Both the position numbers and the translations under genes were made by a program. The notes below the pieces were generated by a model, which ran no database searches, was not told the DNA's origin, and saw nothing but the letters and a program-made list of their open reading frames with translations. Of a DNA stretch of 64,000 nt, positions 22,266 to 32,888 are shown in pieces. Each line of letters starts with the position of its first letter. Position 1 is the first letter of the stretch. The stretch comes from Aquila chrysaetos chrysaetos (lineage: Eukaryota; Chordata; Aves; Accipitriformes; Accipitridae), in NCBI RefSeq assembly GCF_900496995.4, contig NC_044020.1, positions 11,922,001 to 11,986,000 on the forward strand, given 5' to 3'.

Positions 22266-24255
22266 GACAAAATCGTGGCAATGCCCTAAAAAATCCCAAG
22301 GAGATGAGCTCAGAGTTGTCATGATGCACAGAGGTCATCCTTACAGATCGGGAAGGAATGATGGAGTCACTGGGATACCGCATGAGATATGCAAATTCCA
22401 CCAGGTGAGCATCTGAGTTCTTCTGGCTTTTGTAACTCCTTCATGAAAATCTGCAGATATCTGTGATGTGGTTTTTAATGAATCCATAGGTACTTCAGTG
22501 CATGTTAGAAAACTGGGCAAGTTCCTCAAAGAAAATTAGGAAAGCTGGGGGGTACCAGTATCTTCTTTCCAGCAAACAGCAGACAGATCTGACACCTCTG
22601 GGCAAAGCTCTCATCAACAAGCATGTCAGAGGCCTGAATGTGGTATAACTGAAGGGTTAACAATGGTAATGCTAAACTATGTCACTAAAAATCTTTGGCA
22701 CTTTCATCTGTTTCCTTTTCTTCCTCCCTTATCATGCTTAGTTAGGGTAAGAGAGAACTTTCCATTCACGTGGCAATAGCATAGACTTCTAAAATGTTTG
22801 AAAGCTTAACTTCAGAAGTAATGAATAATATGACCAAAATAGATTTGGATCAGTATCCCAGCTTTGATTTTTTTTTTCTTTTCTCTTTTTAATGAGCATT
22901 ACAATCCCTTTTGCCTTTGCTCACATTTTGATAGCTATCCCTAGGAAATAAGAGCCAATTGTAAAATATGACGGCATTGTGACTTTGTTCTTTGCTTTGT
23001 GCTGCAGCTGCTACTGGAGAATTGTAGCCCCATTAAAATCCATTATTCGGCTTGAAGTCCTGGACTTCTGGACTGAAAGAAATCTGTCTAATTGTCATGG
23101 CCAACTGATGGTGTATGAAGGATTTGGACTAACCAAAGAGTTAACAGGTGAGAGAGAGCTCACCTTAATGCTGGGGTGAGAGAAACAGAGGAGCTGAACT
23201 AAGTTTCTCTTGCAGACAGACAAGGGAGTTTTACATGGCTCACTTCCATGCTCCAGAAGGGATTTCCGATAATGCTTGGAGCTACTTCAGCTAGCTCAGT
23301 ATCTTTCCCTTCCTAGAAACACTTTTGCAATCAAACGTGTTGGATACGAGGTCCTAATCATGGCATGGCTGTGCCTTGGAACAATGTGAGTCTGTCTAGG
23401 TTGCTTTTTCCCAGGCTTGAACTTGCAGTGTGACAAGTTGCTGTGTGTGCCAAAGACAAGCCAGCAGGTCAAAGTGATGGGGCCAAGGGATGGGAAGCTT
23501 TTCCTACTGCACTGCTAAGCGAGGGGAGGTACCTACCCACGCTGACTAAGGAGCTGTTGGCTTGATTATGTAGGATATTGCTGGGGAAGTGAAGCTGTGC
23601 AAGTATGTTCTGTATGTGGAAGAGAAAGCATAGATCGGAAACTTAAGCTGTTAAAGCACTTATGGATACAAGGTTCTTTAGTGCCAGGTCTCAGTTACGT
23701 GAGACTCTCAAAGTGACTCATTCCCCAGAGAATATGGGTGTTCTGCAGTCCTGTGAGCACTGCATAGTGTCTTGCACAGCCTGAGGCGGGGGCTGCCTGT
23801 CAGAGCAGGGATTTCTTCTGACCAGTGTAGTCCAGGCAGTGGGCACTTGCCATTAGTGATTTGGAGTGGTTACAATGGGTGCCTTTATCTGTTTGAAGAA
23901 GGCTCCCATTCTGGTTACAAGTATAGCAAGTTATCTTCTGATCAAGTCTGTGGTCTAATGCAAGAATTCAAAGCTGAATGATATCAGGATTTTGTGTTAA
24001 GAGGCTTTTAGAAAGGGAAATCTTTTCTGACACTGCATTTTGAAAGCCTATACCTTACAGCCCTCAAGAGAAAAAGGGGAAAGTGGAAAGCTCATGTCCC
24101 ATTCTGGTCTATTTTGCAGGCAACTTCTGTGGTGACGCTTCTCCCTATCCTATAAAATCCCGAGGTTCAGTGATGCACAGTGACCTTCCCTTCCAGGGCT
24201 GAGGCAGCCATGAAAGGCTTTCTCTTGACTTACTCTACTCGGGAAACATCATCCA
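22266..24255 (+). pseudogene. OVCH1: CUB domain 4 (three exons, one stop and one frameshift)
   Basis: Exon 22266-22404 starts with a linker, has TGA at 22322-22324, and then opens the CUB with CTEVILTDREG and GYRMRYANST. The stop is probably a decayed CGA. Exon 23008-23147 is open and encodes CYWRIVAPLKS, IIRLEVLDFW and CHGQLMVYEGFG. Exon 24120-24255 encodes NFCGDASPYPIKSRGSV. It then needs a +1 shift near 24176 to reach AEAAMKGFLLTYSTRE, the last CUB strand. The exon is 136 nt while its phases demand a multiple of three, which independently confirms one surplus base. In the unshifted frame a TGA follows at 24200. All three exons have AG acceptors and GT donors. Confidence 0.78.
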
Positions 24256-25309
24256 GTAAGTCTATTATGATTTTGGGGTGGGGGTGGAGTAGTAGAGGCT
24301 AAAGTATGGCTGTTACATTTAAAAAAAAAAACAACTATCTGTTCTGGAGAGAAATGGCCATTAAAAATAAAAGATCTATTAGGGATCTTGAGTGCTGATG
24401 ATTAGATGCATAAGTAGTGATCTAATTACTGTGCTCATTCCCCACTATAAACCTGTAAAAAAGAGATACTAACTTAGCTGTTACTCTCTGTATGCCCCCT
24501 TCCATTCTGCTCTATGAAAACAGAATCCCCTGTCCCCATGGCTCGTCTGTTATTACTTCTGTAACATCTCTTCTGCTTCTTCACCAAGTAGGCAATACTG
24601 CTGTTGGCTGCCGCTGTTCCCACTGCTGGCCACCACACCCGCCCCCAACCCAACCTCATTTCTGCCACATACCCAGGGAGCTATGCAGTTAATTGGGCTC
24701 TAAACTTAAAGACCAAAGGAAACCTTCCTCACTTTCTTGCTTCCCAGGCCAGGGTACAGCTGGTGACATGGGCGGACAGTTTTCCCTGTGAATAGCGCTG
24801 CTCTGGCACCATTAAGCAAATTAGTACTTTGATGCCTCAGATCAAAGAAACTTGGAGCTGGAGAGATGTGTCCAGTCTGACTCTTCTGTTTCTGTGGAAG
24901 CAAAACGTTTTGCATTTCTAGCAGCTTGAGCCATATCTAATCTCCTTCCCCCATCCCCCTTTCTCCTGTCTTACCTATGCTCCTCACTGCTGTGTGAATG
25001 AGCACATCTGCTTGTCCACATAACTGGCAAATGTGTCGGGCTTCAGAAGTAAATCATAGCAATTAAATTTCCTGTATTAAAATTCATCAGACTTACAGCA
25101 CCATTAACAGAGATCTGTCCACTTTTTCACATGCACACACGCATTTCAAAGATGCACTCTAACTCCCAGCTCTCCAGACTAGGAGGTGCCTTTTCCATTC
25201 ACCCATAGCCAGGCTTGAAAATCCTCTTGGCTCAGGGTCCCCTCCCCAGAATAACCTGTGACCTCCTCTGCATTTGTGTGCCTCAGGTAAGGCAGTGCTT
25301 TCCTTTCAG

Positions 25310-25345
25310 GTCTGGAACCTGGAAACATGAAGGCTGCTGACAAAG
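25310..25345 (+). pseudogene. OVCH1: Linker exon between CUB4 and CUB5
   Basis: A 36-nt exon with a TCCTTTCAG acceptor and a GTAAGA donor, phase 1 to 1, encodes SLEPGNMKAADK. It is supported only by its splice sites and by phase agreement with exons on both sides. No domain is recognisable and it is undamaged. Confidence 0.5.
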
Positions 25346-25405
25346 GTAAGACCGGTTTTAACCTTCCATAAAGCTGGTGAGAGGGAAGGAGTAAAAAGGC
25401 TATTT

Positions 25406-25427
25406 AAAAAAAAAAAAAAAAAAAAAA
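25406..25427. repeat. Homopolymer A tract (22 A)
   Basis: A run of 22 A lies 60 bases after the linker exon. No retroposed gene body or target-site duplication is visible beside it, so I call it a simple repeat. Confidence 0.85.
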
Positions 25428-26487
25428 GTGCCCCCACCTCTTTTTATGCACGTTCTGTATTTGTGCCTTGGGAGTTAGCCTCTGTCATGGGTAAGTGTGA
25501 GCATTTGGGTATGAGACTGTCACCAGCAACATTAACCATGTCAGTACTAAATGTACTTTCTGCATTCAGCACATCCCTATTTTGCTGTATTTGCTTTCAG
25601 TTCCTGCTGCCAGAGCTGCTACGTATGCTTGGAGAAATGCATGGCTACTTGAAGGAAAAAAACCACACAAAACCAACCAAAACAAAACCCCACCAAAACC
25701 CTCCAAACCTTAGCCAATTCCAACAATCTCAAATGCGTTGGATCCAAGATCCTTGAACCTGTCTCCGCACTTCGTGTGAGGACTTGAACTTTAGCCAGGT
25801 TGACCAGCCTGCCTGAAGCATGTCCCCAGCTGTTCAGCCAGAGGGACCCTCAAGGTGGAAGTTTAAAAGCCTCATCAAGCTTCTACACCTTTCATGTTTC
25901 CAGCAGGCTCAGTCTCCTCTCTCTCATCACCCCGGGAAGTATGCTGTCAGCCCTGCTCTCCTTTCACCCCAGTAAACTGGGGTGTGCTGGTAGACTGTTT
26001 TATTTATGGAACCCCTGAAAACAATGTAGACTATTCCACAGAAACATGTAATAAAATGCTAACATGCCTACAACATGACGTTCTGCATTTTGATCAGCTT
26101 TGTGGCAATTATAAATGCAAGGTGAAAGAAACATCTATGTAAGCACTTTAGGAGCGGCTAATGAATTTTTAAGTTTGAGTTTGGCCGTTAGGAAGGGTTA
26201 TTCCAAGTGATCCTGTATGTAAGGTCTCTGTGCCTGGCCTCTAGATCACTCTAGATCACAACTAGTTTCCCAAGTCTATAGCCCTTTTCCTGGTTGAAGA
26301 GTTCTCTATGTAAATGGCATGTAGAACTTGTGCTTTGAAGCCATGCAAATTTTCACTTTAACTAGCAGAACTTAAAATCCAATATTAAGATCTCTGCTTT
26401 CTCCAATATTAACAGGCCTGCTCAAGGAAATTAATGCAGAAACAGGGTTTTTTTTGTGATATGATTGTTTTACCTTTTTCTTTTAAG

Positions 26488-27314
26488 AGTGCCCAGCCTT
26501 TGATCTAATTCTAGTTGGAATCACTGAAGTAACATCTCCCAATTACCCTGGCATTTACCCTCACATGCTGAACTGCACTTGGACAACTTATTCTACTTCA
26601 GGAAACAAGCTGAAGGCTGTGCTTAAAGTTTTTGTAACTGAGGATGCAAGGGATTGCATCTGGGATCATTTGAGTATTTATGATGGACGACATAGCTCTT
26701 CAAGGCTTCTGGGTACCTGTTCATTTACTATCTAGCTGCGAGTACCAAAGCTGCCTTGTGCCATACAGACATCGGGATCTTTGGGTACAGAAATGTTCAC
26801 TGGAATGGCTCCATGCCTCCCTAGTTCTCTTCCCCCCACGTATGTAGACACGAAAACTGGTTATTGAAGTAATTTCACTAAAGTATGAGAGGCACTCGTA
26901 TAGAGCATGAGAACAATTTGGCCATTGCACTAGGCTTCACCTCTTCAGCCTGGGTAGGGAGTGATATTGCATAGGCCACTAGAGAAGTACCTCTTGAAAG
27001 ACCTCAGAGAAATCTTGGCATCCTCTAATATCTTTGAGTATCAAATGGCTTGGATTAAAACGTCTGTCCCTGGTAATAAGTATAGAGGCTGTGTCTCAAA
27101 CTACTTGGCAATGACTACAACTGCAGTATTTTTTTTCTTCCCCCTACCAGCAAACTTGTTTGGCCAGAAAAACCTTTTAGCATGTTCTCCAACAGCAGCT
27201 TCCTGACCCTGCATTTCAAAGCTGATGAATCTGTGGGATACAGAGGCTTCAAAATCCTTCTTGAAGAGTTGATTCAGCAGCCAACACAAAGTGAGCTGGA
27301 AGGCAGCAGCCAAT
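26488..27314 (+). pseudogene. OVCH1: CUB domain 5 (two exons, one frameshift)
   Basis: Exon 26488-26712 (225 nt, phase 1 to 1) is open and encodes CPAFDLILVG, EVTSPNYPGIYPHMLNCTW, LKAVLKVFVTEDARDC and WDHLSIYDG, a well-preserved CUB first half. Exon 27151-27314 begins ANLFG, where LCG is expected (Cys to Phe). It then loses one base near 27163, after which the frame reads PEKPFSMFSNSSFLTLHF, DESVGYRGFKILL and a Gln/Ser-rich tail. The exon is 164 nt while its phases require a multiple of three, proving one missing base. Without correction the frame stops at 27204-27206. Confidence 0.78.
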
Positions 27315-28716
27315 GTAAGTAAGGCTCTGGGTCTTTCCCTGCCTATGCCACAAAGCAATTCTTTTGTTAAAATAGTATTGAAGGTTACAGGCAGGGACAT
27401 TCGTAATGTTTATTTGCTGAATGTGCTTCCCCTAAAGCTATTGTCTGAGATCACTTCAAGATACTCTTCTGCGTTCTGATGTATCCAAAACTGCAGCAAG
27501 TTAATTCAGCGCTCACCCCAGGCACTTCACGCTAGGTGGTAGTCCTCATATCTCTGCAGTTCGTACTGTCACCGAGCCAAATACAGAAACATCCCTGAGG
27601 AATGACTGTTTATTTAAGCTAGGTTTTGGGTTGGCTTGCTTTTGTTTAGAACAGATGCTTATTGGGAGGAATGATTGGTCTCAGCATGTAACTGACCTCT
27701 GATTAATTAATAACCACTGTCTGGAACCTGACACTATAAACAGGAAGCAGAAAGCCAAACAGTTTAATCTGTTTGTGCTAACTTCTGCTTGAGAGCTTGG
27801 CTGCTTTTACAAGAGGGTTGTGCCTTTTCCCGGGGCACACAGAAGGGGTAGAGGGACCCTATTATAAAATGGTTAGTTCCCATGATGTGATCCAGAGTGC
27901 CACTGAAAGAGGGCAAATAGGGGATGTGTTGTACCTCAGCCCTTAAAATTCTCAGTAGGTTTCTCCGAACCAGCTCTACCAATGACAAGCTTTTAATGGA
28001 CTTATTTTCTGTTAAACTTTTTGTCCCCCTAGACTCATCCTCTGTATTACCAGTTTCTGAGGAAAGTAAAAACTGTTCACTTCTAGTTTTGTTTCTTTCC
28101 TTTCTCATGCTAACATCTCTTGTGATCAGTGAAGGCTGCTGGTGGTGGGATGTAGGTTATTTATGCACTGCTTAATTTGCTGTTACTGGAGACGGTTGGG
28201 AACACTTTAGTGAACTAATTTTGGAAAATGAAGACTTACTGTAATGGAAACACTTGTTAAATATCATTTTGACTGAAAAAAAGGGTCAGGAAATACTTCT
28301 CACCTGCAGAATGTGACTTCCCAAAAAATCTGTGGCAAGCTGCTTACCCAGGACATGTTGCCAGCCTGTACATATCTGGGACATCAAGATTCAAGTCCTT
28401 CCTCAACTGGTATTAGTTGAGGTCTTTATTTTTTGGTATAGCATGTATGGATAACTTCTGTTCTTTTGAAGGGAAAATTAGAGCAAAGCTTTCCCAACTC
28501 TCTCAAATATAGACACTTCAATCCCACCAGCGGGCTATTGTGGAACCTTTGGTGGACACGACTGTCCAGAACAAGTCTGGTGCTTGTTGGGGCTGTCTGC
28601 TTTCATGTTGGAGCATATCAGTTTGTCCAGCTGTGACCAATTTTCTTTAACAACAACCAAAAAAAACCCCACCACACCCCAAAAAATACTCATTAACAAT
28701 GAGGAAATAATTCCAG

Positions 28717-31700
28717 AGAAATGTGGATTTCTAGTAGCGGATCCATTCCCTGGGATGGGGCCTGCAACAAGTACAGAATCACTGGCGGACCCATGTAGGA
28801 AGCCCAGGATGGGTGAAAGTGGCTGGTCATCCCTGGTGTCCTGCCCCTGCCATAAAGCCTGCAGTATGAGGATCAACACTTCTGGGGAGGCTTTCTAATT
28901 GATGAAAAATGGGTCCTGACAGCTGCACACCGCAACTTCAGATGGGCAATGTCCTTTCACCCCAGTGCATTGAGGGCTTGCTAGCCTCCAGACAGGACAA
29001 TGTCTAAGCCATCTTGTCAGTCCTGGCAAATACAGATAGACTTACTGTTTCCCACATGTCTACATACATCCAGAGCTGCCCTCCACCAGCTTAAACCTTC
29101 CTGTGTAGCATCCTGTGCTGCTAGCAATGGTGGCAGTAAAGATGGAGCATGGGCTTTAATGTGTACTTGGTAATTAATGTATGCATGCAGTCCTGGGACA
29201 GCTTGTCCCCTGCCACCCCCAAAACCTGCTGATGCCTGTATTCTGTCTCTGGCCCCCCGTTATGTACTCACTTGCCTCAATTAGGCTGAGGTACCGCATG
29301 CTTCTGTTGAACATTCATCTCTATTGTGTGTAGACACCCATCATAATGGCACAGGCCCCGAAAGTTTTATCAAACTAGTTATACAGCCCAGATCTGTAGC
29401 TCTGATGTAAGCTCCATTTATGTTGGGGTCTGGTTCCTGAGAAGGTGAACGACTGACTCGCCTCTGGACATTCTGTGTTAATTGTAACAGCAGCAAACCT
29501 TTGGAGGTACAAGTCGAAGTTCTCTGTCAGCACAGCACAAAAAGCGCTGATACCTCAACTGGGATTCCCCGAAGTGTCCCTGTGATGTCAGGTTATAAGT
29601 CTTGAAGCATGAGCGTTGCTCGGCAGCAAATGTTACAAGTGAACTTTGGACTCTTCCTCTTGTCTGAACTATGGGGTTTTTTTAGACTGAAAAATGTATT
29701 TGTTTTCCTTCTTCCTTGCCCAGTGCTCAGAACAGTTCTGGGGAAAAAATACTTGCTGCCAAATGTGAAGGACGACAACCCCATGCTTGTGAAAGCCGTG
29801 CACACGCGCTATGGCTTTGATGGGTTTCCTCTCAGAAGTGGCCTGGCACTCCTGGAGCTGCAGAAACCCGCTGGGCCAGGTGCTGTTTGGAACCCCCTCG
29901 TATTCAGCTGTGCTGGGGTTAATGATTATAGTAAGACTCTGACATGGGGCACAGTGTTTAGTATGTGTGCGGGGAGGGGGGTGGGAGGGCATTTCTGTGT
30001 CTTACATAGTAAGGGATGCTAACAGTGAAATGAACAGTGAGCCTTTGGGGAGGCTTGCTTCCTATTATCTGGTTAAAATACAGCATGAGGGTTAGGAATG
30101 CTTCTGCTGTTGTCAACAGGCTTTGAATCAGGCCTCTCCAAGCAGACCTGTCTGTGACTTTAAGATATAAGTGTAGGCTAGAAATGATCTAGAGAATAGC
30201 AAAGATCACCTTTTCTACCTGTCTTCCCAAACTGTCTTCCCAACCTGTCACAGCTGTACTATGACCATTAAAGTTAATGAGCCAAAAATGAGCGTGCATG
30301 GCCCAAGGGAGCCGTTCTTACTTTTTTTCATCCATAAAGATTGGTATGCACAGCACTAATATGATACGCACCTCTGTGCTGGTAGCAAAGTAATGTCTGA
30401 GATAGCAGTGGCTGAAATTTAAAGAAAAAGCTTTTAAGTTGCCTGAACCCTCTATCTAAACCGCAGAACATTCTTGTTAGAGGAATATTTTGCTGCAGTA
30501 TGTAATTTAGATTTTATACAATAAAGTGCAAAGCTTGGATAGAGCTGAGAGAGGTTACTCCTTCCAGTTTGTTATGTGCAACTTGGGGCAGGACTTGGGG
30601 GAAGGGAAGTGGAAGAACTGAAGACAAATGTTAAGCAGTGGGGAAATGTGCACCGGCTTTATTTAGATCACAGGAACAGAGCATGTGGATAAGGAGGCTA
30701 TATAAGCATATGGGTCTCACCATGTCCTGTTAATAGTATCCACAAAGAAAATGCCACAGTCCTTCCAAGAACTGGCTAACTACATGCACTAGTGATGGGA
30801 GGCTTCCCCACTCAAGGAGTGAGGTCCTGGGACAAACTGGCCTGAGGAAAGTGTCTTCCCTCACCCCCCTTGGATCCGTGCCTCTTTGGAGGGTCTCCTC
30901 TCTCATCTTCTTAGAAACAGCCTTCAAAAGATGTTCAGTTTGACTGTGCTGTGGCCTCAGACAGTGGTATTAGGAAAAAGCCAGATTTGACTCATTAAAA
31001 CAGCGCTGTCAGGCATCCAGGGAGTACAGCGAGGGAACATATACATTATTAAAGCTCTGTCTCATCTGTTTTGCAGTCTTGTTATGAGATATTTAGGAGG
31101 AGGGGGAAATGAAGCAGTGAGTTAAGAGACAAGAAAAGCAGGGGGCTGACAGAAGTAAGAGCAGGGAAGCTGTACCTGGTGTCAATGGGAATTTGCTTTC
31201 CAACACAGGCAGTCCTGTGGCAACAACTTGCTTACCAGGCAGCGGGGAGGAAGCAAGCACTGCTGCAAGATGCTTAACAGCAGGGATGGGGAGAGACAGG
31301 AGCTGGCAGTAAGTACAGGTTATTCTGACATGAAAGAGCCCCTATGGCCTATCAAGGGCAGTGACAGCAGAGACGCCCCCGATCCTTAAATGTTGCCTGC
31401 AACATTTTCCAGATAGGAGCCATGCGGCCTCTTCTGTCAGAAAGGTGCCACTTTGGGAAAGGCAAGGCCAAGGTGGAGGCTAAGCAAAGGGGAACGAACT
31501 GGAGGGAGATGAGATCACTCTCAGGGTGTCTCAGTGCCTGGGGCCGCTGGCCCATGTCACCCCTGCTGCTCGGCAGCATGGTCAGATACCTCCTGGTGAC
31601 AGTGTCTCCTTGGTGGCTGGGGAGCAGAAACTGCTCCCCCCCTACTTCAATTTGAGGAGAGCTGTACGACCCCCTCATTGAAAACAGCCACCGACCCCCT

Positions 31701-32838
31701 GGTCGGAGCCGCGGGGTACGTGTGCCTGACTGCAGCTGGCGCAGAGCTTCTTCCCTGCGTCCCGTCCGACCGACCCTCAGCCGAAGTCTGGCACAGATAG
31801 CGGCAAGCAAGCATCCTACTAGCTGGCTGGAGGTTAATCCGGGAAAGCTGGTGGGGTGATGACGGACTTGGGGATGCTGCCAGGAGGTTTGTGAGTGCTC
31901 CTCTGTGCCCTGTAAGAGGCTGTTGTCCCTGGTGGTGTGCTGCCCTCCCTTAGGGACTTGCCCCAACCCTTCTGGTCTTGGTGACCCCTGCAAGAGATAA
32001 GGGAGAGGTATGGGGACTATAGGGCTTAATATGTCATGCAGACTTTCCACTGGTGACTGCCACCCTGTTACTGCTCCTGGCTGATGGCCTTGGTTCGCCC
32101 TGCCAGCTGCAGACCCCCCAGCTTCAGAGGGCCCTGCTCCAAGCTGCCCTGACTGCAAAAGCCAAGGTGGCTCCACACAACTGGCTGGAGAGAGACTCCT
32201 TCTCCTGAAGCATAGGAAATACTGTTTTCTGTAATATGTATGTAATATGTGGATGACAGATGTCCAAAGGGAAGTAATCCCCAGGCTGGGGTCTGCCCCC
32301 AAAAGTACGCTGAACGGCTACCAGGAGCAGTTACAGGGCTGTGACTCCTACCTCTGCAGCCTCCGACTGTTGCATTTCCCACAGGAAGAACTGGCTGCCA
32401 GGCTCCAACAAGCAGAGATCTCTTTCCTCTCCCACAACGCCTGTGCGAACTACTGAGGACAAAATATTGAAGAGACCAATGTCTGTGGAAGTGCTGTAGA
32501 GGCAGCTTTTTGCATGGTATGTAACCGAGGGGGTGGGAATGCTGCACTGCACACAACCAGGACCCAAAGCCATGCTTTCCTCTAGCTTCCTGGATTTGGA
32601 CGTTTTTGACACTGCTGACAGGTGATAAGTCCTTGCTTTCTCCTTCTCTCCCCTTCTTCTTTTCCTTCTTTCAGGGAGACTCTGGGTGGCCGCTGATCTG
32701 TGTGATTGATGGGCATTACACACTGTTTGGTATTGCAAACTGGGACTGTGACAAGTGCCATCCAGAGTCACCAACAGTCTGCCCAGGGTTTCTGCTTACA
32801 GACACTGGATTTCATCAGTCACAAATGAAAATGTTTGA
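28717..32838 (+). pseudogene. OVCH1: Protease domain 3 with degenerate catalytic site and original stop
   Basis: Exon about 28717-28941 opens CGFLVADPF, changes frame, then gives KYRITGGPM. In-frame stops lie at 28796, 28814 and 28853. It ends DQHFWGGFLIDEKWVLTAAHRN: His is kept, but two Cys are Trp and Arg. The donor reads AT. Exon 29724-29879 encodes LGKKYLLPN, VHTRYGFDGFPLRSGLALLEL and QKPAG; the catalytic Asp position is Gly. The SGWG-type exon was not found. Exon 32385-32516 encodes LQQAEISFLSHNACANY, TGA at 32454 for Trp, then NVCGSAVEAAFCM, with no S1-pocket Asp. Exon 32675-32838 encodes GDSGWPLIC, FGIANWD and, after a -1 shift near 32778, PRVSAYRHWISSVTNENV and the ancestral TGA at 32836. 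In S1 proteases the changed positions (Asp102, Asp189, Gly197) are needed for activity. Confidence 0.78.
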
Positions 32839-32882
32839 TTAACTTGAACAGGAGCTTTTCAGTCTTTTGTGTATTTTTCCTC

Positions 32883-32888
32883 AATAAA
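32883..32888 (+). terminator. Polyadenylation signal AATAAA of the ovochymase-like gene
   Basis: A perfect AATAAA sits 45 bases after the ancestral stop codon and is followed within about 30 bases by a GT-rich stretch (GGTGGTGGTGTATAC). That is the expected arrangement for cleavage and polyadenylation. The very short 3' UTR is inferred from this position. Confidence 0.65.

Larger units (their letters stand above)
1009..32888 (+). pseudogene. OVCH1: Ovochymase-like multi-protease/CUB gene, decayed (5' end outside window)
   Basis: Ovochymases are secreted, egg- or oviduct-associated polyproteases in which trypsin-like (S1) domains alternate with CUB domains. Here the order is S1-CUB-CUB-S1-CUB-CUB-CUB-S1, followed by a stop and a poly(A) signal. 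About 26 exons were located by motif plus AG/GT boundary, and the reading phase carries from exon to exon (almost always phase 1 between modules), which confirms the model. Stops interrupt the conserved frame at 6477, 6761, 12340, 12499, 12607, 22322 and 32454, with three more around 28796-28855. One-base shifts occur near 12271 (+1), 24176 (+1), 27163 (-1) and 32778 (-1). Splice donors are mutated at 12622 and probably 28942. Most stops are one transition away from the expected Trp, Gln or Arg codon, as expected for neutral decay. The symbol OVCH1 is inferred from domain count and gene order; OVCH2 is shorter in mammals. Assembly error cannot explain lesions spread over 26 kb. Confidence 0.82.

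Noticed and set aside
31352-32302. 316-codon minus-strand open frame
   Set aside because: It begins with TTG rather than ATG, lies antisense to a GC-richer intron of the ovochymase gene, has no recognisable domain and overlaps the protease 3 region. It looks like chance openness.
1009-32888. Alternative identity as OVCH2 (oviductin) or an acrosin-like gene
   Set aside because: Mammalian OVCH2 has a single protease with two CUB domains and acrosin has no CUB. Three protease domains with five CUBs fit the long ovochymase type better, though the exact paralogue name still depends on gene order.
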